A stretch of DNA of 64,000 nucleotides. Origin: Erinaceus europaeus (Eukaryota > Chordata > Mammalia > Eulipotyphla > Erinaceidae). Shown here piece after piece: positions 1-10,274 of this stretch. Location of the stretch: NCBI RefSeq assembly GCF_950295315.1, contig NC_080164.1, positions 59,490,003-59,554,002 of the forward strand, in the 5' to 3' direction. The notes beneath the pieces are model-generated. The model was not told the DNA's origin. It did no database searches and saw nothing but the letters and a program-made list of their open reading frames with translations. The first letter of the stretch is position 1, and each line of letters starts with the position of its first letter. Position numbers and translations under genes: made by a program.

Positions 1-3000
1 TATAATCCCAGGAGAGGAATTACTGGATCATATGGAAGGTCCATGTCTAGCCTTGTGAGAGTTTTGCAGAATGCTCTCCACAGAGGCTGTACCAATTTAC
101 ATTCCCACCAGCAATGTAAAAGGGTTCCTCTGTCCCCACATCCTCTCCAGCATTAGTTGCTGCTGTCCTTTTTGATCTATGCCATTCTTATAAGAGTGAG
201 GTGGTATCTTAGTGTTGTCTTAATTTTCATTTCTCTGACAATCAGTGACCTAGAGCAGTTTTTCATATGTTTGTTAGCCTTTTGGATCTCCTCTGTAGTG
301 AATGTTTTGTTCATATCGTCTGCCCATTTCTGGATGGGGTCATTTTTTTTTTGGTGCTAAGTTTGCTGAGTTCTTTGTATATTTTGGTGATTAGTTTCTT
401 GTCTGATGTAAGGCATGTGAAAATCTTCTCACATTCTGTGAGGGGTCTCTTTGTTTGTGTGATAGTTTCTTTGGATGTGCAGAAGCTTTTCAATTTGATG
501 TAGTCCCATTGGTTTGTTTCTGCTTTAGTCTTCCTTGCAATTGGGTTTGATTCATCAAACATGTCCTTGAGATATAGGTGGGAAACTGTTTTACCAATGC
601 TTTCCTCTAAGTATTTGGTTGTTTCTGGTCTGACATCTAGGTCATTGATCCATTTGGAGTTGATTTTTGTTTCTGGTGAGATAAAGTGGTTCAATTTCAT
701 TCTTCTGCATGTTACAACCCAGTTTTCCCAGCACCATTTATTGAAGAGAGCCTCCTTCTTCCATTTAATGCTTTGGGTCCCCTTATCAAAGATTAGATGC
801 CCATAGGTGTTGGGATTTATTTCTGGGCTTTCAATTCTGTTCCACTGGTTTGTGTGCCTATTTTTGTTCCAGTAATGCTGTTTTGATGATGATGGCTTTA
901 TAATATAGTTTAAGGTCTGGGAGTGTGATGCCTCCATTTCTGTTTCTTTTCCTCAAGATGGTTTTGGAAATTCTAGGTGTTTTCAGGTTCCAGATAAATG
1001 ATTGTAGTGTTTGTTCTATTCTCTTAAAGACGCTTGGTGGAACTTTGATGGGTATTGCATTAAATTTGTATATGGCTCTGGGGAGAATAGTCATTTTGAT
1101 GATATTTATTCTTCCAATCCATGAGCATGGGATATCTTTCCATTTCTTGGTATCAGTTTCTATTTTCTTGAGTAGAGACTCATAGTTTTCAGCATACAAG
1201 TCATTCACTTCTTTGATCAACTTTATTCCTAGGTATTTGATTGATTTTGCTGAAACAGTAAATGGGAGTGATTTCTGCATGTCTTCTTCTTCAGATTTAG
1301 TGTTTGCATAAACAAATGCCACTGATTTTTGTACATTGATTTTGTACCCGGATACCTTGCTATATTGCCTAATAACTTCCAGTAGTTTTCTGCTGGGTTC
1401 TTTAGGTTTTTCTATGTATACTATCACATCATCTGCAAATAGTGAGAGCTTGACTTCTTCCCTTCCAATCTGTATTCCTTTGATTTCTTTCTCTTTTTGA
1501 TGTGTTGCTGTATCCGGTTGGCCAAGATCTTGTTTAATATTTTGGCATCTATGTTCATCAGAGATATTGGTCTGTAGTTTTCCTTTTTTGTTCTGTCCCT
1601 ATCAGCTTTTGGTATCAGGGTGATGTTGGCTTCATAGAAGGTGGAAGGGAGTATTCCTGTTTCTTCAATCTTATGGAAATCTTAAGAAGTATGGGTACTA
1701 ACTGTTTCCTGAAAGTTTTGTAGAATTCGTTTGTGAAGCCATCTGGTCCAGGACTTTTGTTGTTGGGGAGATTCTTAATAATGGTTTCAATTTCTTTTTC
1801 TGTGATTGGTGCATTTAGATTTTGTAGTTCTTTTTGGTTCAGTTTTAGAAGGGCATGTGCTTCTAGGAATTCTTCCATTTCTTCCAGATTCTCTAGCTTG
1901 GTGGCGTATAGTTCTTTATAGAAATTTCGCAGGATTCTCTGGATTTCTGTGGTGTCAGTTGTGATATCTCCTCCATCGTCTACAATTCTATTAATTTGAG
2001 ACTTCTCTCTTTTTTGTTTGCTGAGTCTGGCTAGGGGTTTGTCAATTTTGTTTAATCTTTTAAAGAACCAACATTTGGCTTCATTGATCTTTTGGATATT
2101 TCTTTTATTTTTGATGTTGTTTATTTCTGCTCTAATTTTAGTGATTTCTGTCCTTCTGGTTGCTTTAGGGTTCCTTTGTTCCTCTTCCTCTAAGTTCTTG
2201 AGGTGTGCATTAAGGTTGTTCACTTGAGCTTTTTCTTGTTGTTTAATATGTGATTGTATGGCTATAAGTTTCCCTCTCAGTACTGCTTTAGCTGTGTCCC
2301 AAATATTTTGATAGGTTGTGTCTTCATTTTCATTTGTTTTAGGAACATTTGAATTTAATGCTTGAGTGAATCTCTGACCCAGTGGTTCTTAAGGAGTATG
2401 TTGTTTAGTTTCCAAATTCTGTGACTTTTAATAATTTTCTGTTTGTTGTTAAATGTTAGTTTTACTCCACTGTGGTCTGAGAAGATACTTGGGATGATTT
2501 TGATGCTCTTGAATTTGTTGATGCTGTCTTTGTGGCCTAACATGTGGTCTATCCTTGTGTATGTGTTATGTGGATTTGAAAAGAAGGTGTATTCCAGTTT
2601 TTTGGGGTGAAGGACTCTGAAAATGTCCAAGAGGTCTAGTCTATCAATCTCTTCATTCAATTCTCTTGTATCTTTGTTGGTTCTCTGCTTTGTTGATCTG
2701 TCTAAGTGTGAGAGTGGGGTATTGAAGTCTCCCACTATTATTGTATTACTATTGATGTATTTTTGAAATTCTTTCAGTAAGTGCTTGATGTATTTAGATG
2801 GTCCCTCATTGGGTGCATAGATGTTAATGATTGTTAAGTCTTCTTGGCTGATTGATCCTCTACTTATTATGTAATGTCCTTGCCTATCTTTTATTACTTT
2901 ATTTAATTTAAAATCTATCTTGTCTGAGATGAGAATGGCTGTTCCTGCCCTTTTTTGTGGTCCGTTAGCTTGTATGATAGTTTTCCTTCCATTCACTTTA

Positions 3001-3158
3001 AGTCTGTGTTTATCTTGTTGTGACAGGTGGGATTTTTGCAAGCAGCATATGGTTGGGTTATGTTTTATCATCCATCCCCCCACTCTGTGCCTTTTGATGG
3101 ATGACTTTAAGCCATTGACATTTATTGATATTATGGATTTAATGTATTGTAGTGCCAT
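1..3158 (-). pseudogene. L1 ORF2 (endonuclease/reverse transcriptase), copy 1, broken
   Basis: ORF2p nicks target DNA and reverse transcribes L1 RNA. The start at 3158 (MALQYIKSIISINVNGL) opens an AP-endonuclease-like domain with recognisable motifs: QKSH in place of the usual QESH, VGDFNTPLSH, TRIDHMLGHK and SDHSGVKL. Frame is lost near 2355. A second block (2223-1615) carries NKSPGPDGFTNEFYK from the start of the RT domain. The catalytic FADD lies at 1428-1439. C-terminal L1 sequence (WGKLVVTCRRMKL-like, codons around 700) continues to the left edge. Several frameshifts split the frame, and the last part lies outside the window. Certainly L1; certainly not intact. Confidence 0.9.
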
Positions 3159-3220
3159 TGTTCAAAAAAAATTTTTTTGTTTGCTCTGATATATTGCAAG
3201 TATTATAGTGGTGTTCTTGT

Positions 3221-4135
3221 TTATAAGAGGTCTTTTAGAACCTCTTTCAGGGCCGGTTTGGTGTTGGTTGCCTCCTTTAACTGTTGTTTGTCTAAGAAGG
3301 TTTTGATCCCTCCATCTAGTTTGAATGAAAGTCTAGCAGGATATATTATCCTTGGTTGAAACCCTTTTTCATTCCGGGCTCGATAGATATCTTGCCATTC
3401 TCTTCTGGCTTTTAGAGTTTGAGTGGATAAGTCTGCAGATAATCTTATAGGTTTTCCCTTGTATGTGACTTTTTGTTTCTCTCTTGCATCCTATAGGATC
3501 CTTTCTTTATCCTTACTTCTTCTCATTGTGACTATGATGTGTCTTGGTGTCTTCAGGTCTGGGTTGATTCTGTTTGGTACTCTCTGGGCCTCTTGAATCT
3601 TGATGTCCTTTCTGTTATTCAGGTCTGGGAAGTTTTCTTCTATTATTTCCTCTAGAATGTTTGCTTCCCCTTCCTCTCTTTCTTCCTCTGGCAGGCCAAT
3701 TATGCGAATGTTACTTCTTTTGAGATCATCCCATATGTCTCTGTTGTTGTTTTCAGTGTCTCTCAATCTCTTTTTAAGCTGTTTCACCTCTTTCTTCGTT
3801 TTCTCTAACTCATCCTCTGTCTGACTAATTCTGTTTTCTGCTTCTGTTAGTCTGCTTTCCCTTGCCTCAGCTTCTTTCTTCATTACAGCTATTTCAGCTT
3901 TCAGTTCTCTAATTGCCTCAAGATAATCAGTATTTTCCTAGGGAGTCTCAACTGTTGTTTCCCTAATACTGCCATTCCTTTCCTCCAATGTTGTTTTCAT
4001 TTCTGGGATTAATAAGTTTATTATTGCTTGCATAATTTTCTTATCTATGATTACTTCTGGCTGACATGTAGTTTCTTCTGGGCTCTTGTCTTCATTCATT
4101 GGAGTAGCAGTTTTATTTGTTTTTTATCTACCCAT
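3221..4135 (-). pseudogene. L1 ORF1 (RNA-binding chaperone), copy 1, broken
   Basis: ORF1p of L1 coats L1 RNA in cytoplasmic particles. The likely start is the ATG at 4135 (MGR, like the MGK start of other mammalian L1s). Codon 4 is TAA (4124-4126) and a second in-frame stop, TAG, lies at 3938-3940. After it the frame stays open from 3937 to 3491 and reads a Lys/Glu-rich coiled coil (TEDELEKTKKEVKQLKKR), then RRM-type segments (NIRIIGLPEEE, ENFPDL, TPRHIIV). A further stop follows KERIL near 3491. The C-terminal half is recognisable (ARREWQDIYRA, RIIYPARLSF) up to TAA at 3221-3223. Expected length is about 304 codons. ORF2 begins 62 bases downstream, like the spacing in human L1. Without repair it gives no full-length protein. 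Confidence 0.88.
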
Positions 4136-4359
4136 TTTTTTGATCTATGTGTTTCTTTTTTTATGCTCTGTTGTTCCTCAGTTGTTGTGTCTTAAATACA
4201 AGCATCACTGTACTAATTACCTTTATGAAAATTGTACTCACCCACCTCAGGAATTACAGTAGCAACTGAAGCTAGTATTGAAACAGTTTAATCACTACTA
4301 GTAAGCCAAACAATTTCTCCAGTATGTGAAAAAATAGTAACCAAATCCCAGTGAATAAG

Positions 4360-4740
4360 AAAGAGAAAAGAAAGAAGGGATAGCAAGAATAAAAAGTTAT
4401 GCAAATCTACTATCCACTGTATATTCTAAGGGTAACAAGAGGGGAAAAGGAACTAGAGTAGATATACACACATAGAGAGTCCCTCTGAGTCAGATTTCTT
4501 CCCCAAAATAATTCACAAATTCAGAAAGGTAAAGAAGAATGAAGAAGTGTATGACAAGATAAAAAAAAAAAAGAAATAAAAGAAAAAAGAGACAAGAGCG
4601 AGAAAAGAGTAAAGATAAGAAAAAGAGCTGTAATTAAAAAGCAGTGAAAGGAAAGTTTTTTTTTATTACTTTATTTTTAATTTAATTTAATTTTTTTGAT
4701 TAGCTAGGAGGGGTTAGGGAGGGGAGAGTCTGTAGAGGAG
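4360..4740 (-). repeat. L1 5' UTR monomer, ORF1-proximal unit, copy 1
   Basis: This unit shares with 4940-5370 an ordered set of blocks: an ATGCAAAT octamer (4399-4406), CTATCCACTGTATATTCTA, TCTTCCCCAAAATAATTC, AGTGAAAGGAAAG and a T/A-rich stretch ending in GATTAGCTA. The octamers are 610 bases apart. Confidence 0.8.
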
Positions 4741-4939
4741 GTAGGAGTAATGGACAAGTTCCTCCCACAATAGATAAGATGCCCACTACCCTAGCAATGA
4801 AAGATACCCTAAGAGCTAATTCTGATCAACTTAAAGGGGGGGAAGATATATGCCTTTATATAATATTAATAATAAAATAGAGCAGGTTAAAAAAAAACCC
4901 TGTCCCTGATTACCTCAAACCTCGTGATCAGAGGCAGCT

Positions 4940-5370
4940 GATTATTAAGAAAGAGAGGGAAAAAAAAAAACCCTCAGGACTAAACAAGGATAGCTGAAAT
5001 AGACAGTTATGCAAATTTACTATCCACTGTATATTCTAGGGGTAGCTAAAGGAGGAAGGGAAGTTGAGCAGAGATACTTGCAGTGAGAGTCTTACTCTGA
5101 GTCAGAATTCTTCCCCAAAATAATTCCCTAATGTGTATCAGTGAATTCAAAAAAGCACACTGTTTGGTGGTGTGGGGAATGGGGCCTGTGGCTTTGGAAG
5201 CTGTAGGATTAAGGAAGAAAGGATGACAAGAATGAGAAATAGAAAAAAATAGAAAAAGAGAAAAAAGAAAAAGAGAAGAAAAAGAACAGTCATGAAAGAG
5301 TGGTGAAAGGAAAGAGTTTATTTATTTATTTATTTTTAATGATTTAATTAGCTATGCGGGGTGAAGTGGG
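4940..5370 (-). repeat. L1 5' UTR monomer, 5' unit, copy 1
   Basis: Second unit of the tandem pair. The octamer ATGCAAAT at 5009-5016 is followed by the same block order as 4360-4740 and ends in AATTAGCTATGCGGGG. Unit B has an insertion with a GGTGGTGTGGGG stretch not seen in unit A. Confidence 0.8.
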
Positions 5371-5713
5371 GGGGTTGGCTACTTAGAAAGAAAAAAGGCC
5401 ATAGGTTTCAGAAGGGTATAGACTTAGAATGAATGATACTCCCTGGTGGGACAGGAATCTTGGTAAAGAAAGAAGCTCAGCAGGGGAGCTGGTACCCAGG
5501 GACTGGTTATAGGGGTGGGGAGGGAGGAGGTGTGCTTAATAATTTTAAAAGAAAAATATTTTTCCCCTTTTTTTTCTACTCTTTTTTAACCCAAATTAAG
5601 TTATAGTCACCTCCTTGGTGTCACTGCTAGGACCCCTTATTGACTGGCCTACTAAAGGCAGAATATCCTACTGTTTCCAGAAGATGTGGTCAGAGCTCAA
5701 GCCACTAGCAGCT

Positions 5714-5745
5714 TCTCAGTCTGCCATCTTCTGGGAACCCCCCCC
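5714..5745 (-). promoter_or_regulatory. YY1-like box at the L1 5' end, copy 1
   Basis: Read on the minus strand, the first ~30 bases contain AGAAGATGGCAGACTGAG. The core AAGATGGC matches the YY1 site that positions initiation in human L1. Function here is by analogy. Confidence 0.55.
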
Positions 5746-5929
5746 AAAGTTACTCTTTTAAGCATTTCTTTCATTGTTTGAAAAAATTAAGAAACTCTTT
5801 GTAGTCCTCTTTGCAATATTTTGTGTGTCAACAATATACTTTCCTCAAATCTAAATTTGTATTTTTTCTTTTGTGAATTTTTATTTTAATTTTTTTTTTT
5901 CAAGCCACTTGTGGTTTACAAGATTATAA
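5746..5929. other. Short AT-rich interval
   Basis: Low-complexity A/T-rich DNA between two L1 pieces. I see no gene or clear repeat boundary. Confidence 0.5.
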
Positions 5930-6120
5930 GATTTACAAATTAAATTCATAGGAGTGAAGTGCTATTTCATTGATGTTTTCATTTATATTTCTCTGGTAGT
6001 TAATGATTTTCACCATTGTTTTGCATATCTGTTGGTCTTTTGTTTGGATCTCTTTTGTAGAAAATCTGTCCATATTTTCTCTCCAGTTTTGGATGGGATT
6101 GTTTGTTTGCTTCCTACAAA
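5930..6120 (-). mobile_element. Old L1 ORF2 fragment, piece 1
   Basis: Antisense L1 ORF2 3' region, comparable to 180-340 of copy 1 (GTGAAGTGCTATTTCATTGA, then GTTAATGATTTTCACCATTG). Diverged from the young subfamily. Confidence 0.75.
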
Positions 6121-6372
6121 TTGTACTGCTGAGAACATAGGTATACACAGATCTTTTTGAATGAGTATGTTTGTTTCCTTAGGATATATCCCCAACAGAG
6201 CAATTGCAGCGTTATAGGATAGGTACATTACTAGCCTTCTGAGAGTTCTCCAGACTGCTCTCCACAGGGCTTAGACCAATTTACATTCCCATTAGCAGTG
6301 CAGGAGGGTTTCTTTACCCCCTCAAACTCCCTAACATTTGTTGTTACTGTCCTTTCTGGTGTATGACATTGT
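6121..6372 (-). mobile_element. Old L1 ORF2 fragment, piece 2 (order swapped with piece 1)
   Basis: Antisense L1 sequence equivalent to the region around 1-190 of copy 1 (AGAGTTCTCCAGACTGCTCT, ACCAATTTACATTCCCA). In an intact L1 this piece would precede 5930-6120 on the plus strand, so the order is rotated. Two insertions or a rearrangement could explain it. Confidence 0.7.
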
Positions 6373-6566
6373 CATGCATGAGACAAAGAGGAAACTTTGT
6401 ATAAATGTGGACAGATAGTTGTAGAGATGATGGTTGGCCCATGTCTACAACCTTAGAGGAACTGTGTTGGATTGCAGTGGGGAGACTGAGGATTCAGAAC
6501 TCTGGTGGTGGAATGTGTGGATTTAGACCCCTGTTGATATGTAATTCTGTAATACAAAAATAAATA
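6373..6566 (+). mobile_element. L1 3' UTR fragment, type B end
   Basis: Shares GGACAGATAGTTGTAGAGAT, TGGCCCATGTCTACAACCTT and GACATGTAATTCTGTAATA-type ends with 12660-12865. Severely 5' truncated and ends in an AAATAAATAAAG tail. Confidence 0.75.
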
Positions 6567-6597
6567 AAGAAAGAAAGAAAGAAAGAAAGAAAGAAAA
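6567..6597 (+). repeat. (AAAG)n microsatellite in an L1 tail
   Basis: Seven consecutive AAAG units grown from the A-rich tail of the preceding L1 fragment. Confidence 0.9.
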
Positions 6598-7324
6598 AAA
6601 TGAAAAAACGTAAATCAATGGAACAAAACAATTATTATCAATAGCTGTGAGTTACAGAAAATGATAGGCAATTCAATGATTTGTACCACCTCCTATGAGC
6701 TGTTGTTACTAAAATAAGAAACCTAAGTCTGAGATAAATTCTAGATATGAATACCTGTTATTAGGAAATATGAGCTTAACAGAGAAAGATGTTAAGTGAC
6801 ACTGATGATGATAATAAACAAAGTACAGAATTTAAGAAATTTTTCATAAGCATTAACTGATTTTTCCCCAACAACTAAATTTCAAGAGAATAGAAATAGA
6901 AATGTAAGTAAATTTATAGATTACAAAGTATTGACTATTTTCAGCGCATGGATTTAAAAATATATATATATTATTGGGAAGTAGGTGGGGGAGAACCAAT
7001 GCATCACTCTGGCACCAGAGTCAGGGATTGAACTTGGCACCTGATACTTGAGAGTCCAGTGCCTTATCCACTAAATTCCTCACCTCCTTCACTGCCAGTA
7101 TATGCATCTTATTTGAATTATTGATTTGAAGAAATTGCAGAGAGGGTGAAAGGGAAGGGCTGCATAGGATTTTTAAACATTTCTTGGATATTTAACATAA
7201 AAATAGTATTTTTAAAGGTAAGCTAATGTTATTATGGTCATTTTAAAATAAGGGATTCTTTTTTCAAAGTAAACCAAATTCTCTAGTAACTTGGTTACAA
7301 TATTAACTATCTATTTCCATTTTA
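6598..7324. other. Non-coding interval
   Basis: AT-rich, mostly unique-looking DNA. A degenerate SINE-like piece may lie at about 6985-7085 (antisense B-box-like GATTGAACTTGGCACCTG). No gene seen. Confidence 0.5.
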
Positions 7325-7359
7325 AATTCCAAGACAGAGGAACCTCCTCGTTCTCTTTA

Positions 7360-7374
7360 AAACCCATATTTCTC
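7360..7374 (+). repeat. Target-site duplication of SINE 7375-7583, left copy
   Basis: AAACCCATATTTCTC, repeated exactly at 7584-7598. Confidence 0.9.
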
Positions 7375-7583
7375 AGAGGTCAGGTGGTGGTGCACTTAGT
7401 TAAGTGCTCATATTACAGTGTGCAAGGACCCAGGTTCAAGCCCCTGGTCACCACCTGCAGGGGGAAAGCTTCACAAGTGGTGAAGCAGGGCTGCAGTTGT
7501 CTCTCTGTCTCTCTCCTTCTCTATCTCCCCCTCCCCTCTCAGTTTCTCTCTGTCTCTATACAATAATAAATTAAAAAAATAAT
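7375..7583 (+). mobile_element. tRNA-derived SINE, GGTGGTGCAC subtype
   Basis: A-box-like head (GGTGGTGCACTTAGTTAAGT), B-box-like AGGTTCAAGCCCCTGG, the shared CACCTGCAGGGGGAAAGC body, a CT-rich region and an A-rich tail. A perfect 15-bp target duplication flanks it. Confidence 0.92.
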
Positions 7584-7598
7584 AAACCCATATTTCTC
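7584..7598 (+). repeat. Target-site duplication of SINE 7375-7583, right copy
   Basis: Identical to 7360-7374. Confidence 0.9.
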
Positions 7599-8249
7599 CT
7601 AGTCCTGGAAACTTGGAGGGCAGGGGAAGGATGGCTTGTCTTTCTCCATATTTCACTAGGTCCATACCATTTGATATTGCATCTGCTGAACTTGACCAAA
7701 TCAATCCAACTAGTACCAACCACCTTGACATGTTTCACTTTGGATTGTATCTAGAGACATCAGGCATGGAATGTCAACCCTTCAGCTTCAGCACTCTGGT
7801 GAGACCATTCCTAGCTCATAGGACTACTCAATTCCATATCGGGTGGTGCACCTCCTAACAAAGTGACAGAACCTAGATATAGATCAGGGTCCCTGAGACA
7901 GAACACATGTTCACATGTACCCCTAAGTTAGGGAAAAATATACACCTTAAACCAAAAGTGCACAGTAGTTTGCAGTGACCCCAAACAGCAAGCAAGTAGA
8001 AAGACCTAAAAGAAAAAGACACCATAAAATGATACTTATATACCTTTCCCATATCTGAGAGCTACTCTCTGCCCTGATCCAGCTTTCTAGTCCTATTTCC
8101 AACTCTGACACCATCTCCTCAGACAATACCTTTCATCCACCTTCATGTTAGCTGTCAGCAGGCAAAAATTAGTAAAGTCATGGGCCCCTTAGAATATACC
8201 TAATATAGACTTACAACTTTTTCCAGAATGGAGATCCCAAAACTCATCT

Positions 8250-8255
8250 GCTGTA
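8250..8255 (+). repeat. 6-bp target duplication of LTR 8256-8602, left
   Basis: GCTGTA, repeated at 8603-8608. Removing the LTR and one copy restores the L1 3' UTR text. Confidence 0.88.
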
Positions 8256-8602
8256 TGTTGTTGCGGTGGTCTGGTGTCGGGCTGCACCGCGGAGAAGAGA
8301 GTGGACGTCCAGAGCAAAGGGGTACACAAATCTTTATTATAGGATGGGGGGGGGTTGGGTTCAGACCACGTGGAGCCAGCCAGCAATGGCCGACCACGGG
8401 GGGAGAGCAGGGAGCGAGACCTCAGAGAGGGAGAGCTGAGAGCCCAGAGAGAGAGAGGGGAGGGGTGAGGGGGCTTTTTATTGGACGACAACCAGGGGTG
8501 ACGTGTAGGGCCAGGATTGGTTGAAAGGGGGCACTAGAGGATTTAGCGGGGCATAGAAAAACCTGGGGGTGGAGACTGCATCAGAATAACTCCTCAGCAA
8601 CA
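8256..8602 (-). mobile_element. Solo LTR 1 (347 bp)
   Basis: Bounded by TGTTG...CAACA terminal inverted repeats and a 6-bp duplication. On the minus strand it has a TATA-like CCAATAAAAAG (about 8474-8484), a CCACGTGG box (8366-8373) and a polyadenylation signal AATAAAGAT (about 8330-8338), in the order expected of U3-R-U5. No internal retroviral sequence, so it is a recombination product. The 6-bp duplication fits class II (beta-like) elements; class is inferred. Confidence 0.9.
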
Positions 8603-8608
8603 GCTGTA
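8603..8608 (+). repeat. 6-bp target duplication of LTR 8256-8602, right
   Basis: GCTGTA, identical to 8250-8255. Confidence 0.88.
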
Positions 8609-9035
8609 TTCTTGCCTTTAGGTTCCTGACTATTAAGCAACTTGTTCTGCTTTATATCTTAATGCTTTTTCAGTCACCAAGTTGCAGATGCTACTATGAT
8701 GCCAACCTGACTTCCCTGGACAGATGATCTCACCAATGTACCCCACCTCTCTAGAGCCCTGGCCCACTATGGAAAGATAAGGACAGGCTGGGAGTATGGA
8801 TGGACTTGCCAATGTCCATGTTCAGTGGAGAAGCAATCACTGAAGACAGACTTTCCACCTTCTGCACCCCATGATGACCTTGGGTCTATGCTCCCAGAGG
8901 GATAAAGAATAGGAAAACTTTCAAGGGAAAGGATGGGATATGTAACTCTGATGATGGGAATTGTGTGGATATGTACCCCTCTTATACTATGGTCTTGTCG
9001 ATATTTTTTATTTTATAAATAAATTAACATAAAAA

Positions 9036-9596
9036 TAAGGTTTTTTAAGGTAGGTTTGGAATGAGTGAGTATAGAGATGAAATAAGGCTAATTACCCACC
9101 ATAATTGTGAATCTGGGTGATGGGTTAGGGTAGTTCATTTGATCAATCTTGTTTTGAAAGGATAGCAACACTACTAGTTTCACAATATGACTTTGATTAA
9201 AGAATTTGTAATATATCCATGGGAGAAATGAACATTTAGCTATTAAAATGATCTTTATAGAATATATTATGGGGAATATTTAAGTTCTGTTCAAGCATCA
9301 GAATTTCATAAAATATTAACAAGTATAAGAAGGTTATAAAGCAGCATGTAGAGAATTACCTTATTCAAATGCATAAAATGGAAATAAAGACCCCCAGATT
9401 AGCAGTAATTATCTCTGAGTGGAGGGTTATAGGTGATTTTAATTTTCTTCTTTATGCTTTTTTGTGTATTTTCAATTTTCTGCAATACATATGCACCTAT
9501 TCAGTTTTCATATTTATAATATTAACATGAGGGAGAGAACAAATAAATGTTTAGAAAAATTTCTTTATAAATGATGGGGAAAAGTATATACATATC

Positions 9597-9600
<4 letters not shown>
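9036..9600. other. Unique AT-rich interval
   Basis: No ORF, RNA gene or recognisable repeat. Ends in the (TTTA)n tail of the next SINE. Confidence 0.5.
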
Positions 9601-9630
<30 letters not shown>

Positions 9631-9816
9631 TGGGTAGAGACAGAAATTGAGAGGGAATGGCAGCTAGAGTGGAGAAATAAAGAGAGAGACACCTGCAGCA
9701 CAGCTTTACCACTTATGAAGGTTTCCACCTTCAGGTGGGGACTATGGGTTTGAACCTGGGACCTTTGACATTGTAACATGTGTGCTCTATCAGGTGCATA
9801 GTCTACTTCTGGCCCC
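9601..9816 (-). mobile_element. tRNA-derived SINE, antisense
   Basis: Reads (TTTA)n, GAGACAGAAATTGAGAGGGA, ACACCTGCAGCACAGCTTTA, TTCAGGTGGGGACTATGG and antisense B-box GTTTGAACCTGG, ending in CTTCTGGCCCC. Same family as 7375-7583. Confidence 0.85.
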
Positions 9817-10019
9817 AAAGTCTGTATATTCTATAGGTGTTAGTTAAAAAAATGTTAACTAAATATTATTTTATGAATGCATGTTGTAAGATAATATATT
9901 ACTATTTAGATGAGAGGATTTATGTACAAATATTTGCAAATTTACATCTTATTTAAGAATGCTGTGAAGTGCAGAGGTGTTTTATACTGAAACTGCACTG
10001 CTCTGAGCAGATTTTTAAT

Positions 10020-10130
10020 TCAGATAGGATAGAGCTAGAGAGAAAGAGAAAAAGACACTGCAGCACTGAAGCTTCTCCCAGTGTGTTGGGAGCAAGGTTT
10101 GAACCTGTATCACATACAGAATTTTTGTGT
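10020..10130 (-). mobile_element. Degenerate SINE fragment
   Basis: Antisense SINE blocks AAGACACTGCAGCACTGAAG and AGGTTTGAACCTGTATCA. Heavily diverged, ends uncertain. Confidence 0.6.
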
Positions 10131-10274
10131 AATAAGAATGGGTCAAAGAAATAGAATATAAGTTTTATAGAATACCTGGAGTTAGCTATATACATTACTA
10201 TTGCAAATCTCAGTAAAACCTTTTGAAGTTTACTTATCTGTTTTAAAAGTTAATAAGTAGAGAATTAAGGCACC

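Larger units (their letters stand above)
1..5745 (-). mobile_element. LINE-1 copy 1, nearly full length, 3' end off-window
   Basis: Minus-strand L1 in the order 5' UTR (about 5745-4136), ORF1 (4135-3221), ORF2 (3158 into position 1). The 5' end reads GGTTCCCAGAAGATGGC, next to a C-run. ORF1 shows the L1 RRM-like core and ORF2 the AP-endonuclease and FADD reverse transcriptase motifs. Both ORFs are broken. The element runs off the left edge, so its 3' UTR, tail and target duplication cannot be assessed. It is closely related to the copy at 55540-61160, so both belong to one young subfamily. Now non-functional. Confidence 0.93.
4136..5745 (-). promoter_or_regulatory. L1 5' UTR/promoter region, copy 1
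   Basis: About 1.6 kb between the L1 5' end and ORF1. It contains two diverged tandem units (see the repeat entries), purine-rich tracts and an AAGATGGC box just inside the 5' end. By analogy with human and mouse L1, internal promoter activity would be here; that is inferred. Confidence 0.7.
7325..9035 (+). mobile_element. L1 3' UTR copy (type A), interrupted by a SINE and a solo LTR
   Basis: Matches, in reverse orientation, the 3' UTR of the L1 at 55540-61160 over most of its length. Shared blocks include CAACCCTTCAGCTTCA, AACAAAGTGACAGAACCTAG, CAGTAGTTTGCAGTGA, CACCAAGTTGCAGATGCTAC, CCATACTCCCAGAGGGATAA-type text and the end GGTCTTGTCGATATTT...ATAAATAAAT. Inserts at 7375-7583 and 8256-8602 split it. 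No ORF2 sequence remains, so it was strongly 5' truncated at insertion. Confidence 0.85.

Noticed and set aside
4360..5370. CRISPR-like or satellite array
   Set aside because: Only two diverged ~610-bp units inside an L1 5' UTR; no spacers.
8228..8524. ORFs of about 100 codons within a GC-rich patch
   Set aside because: They sit inside solo LTR 1; composition explains the open frames.
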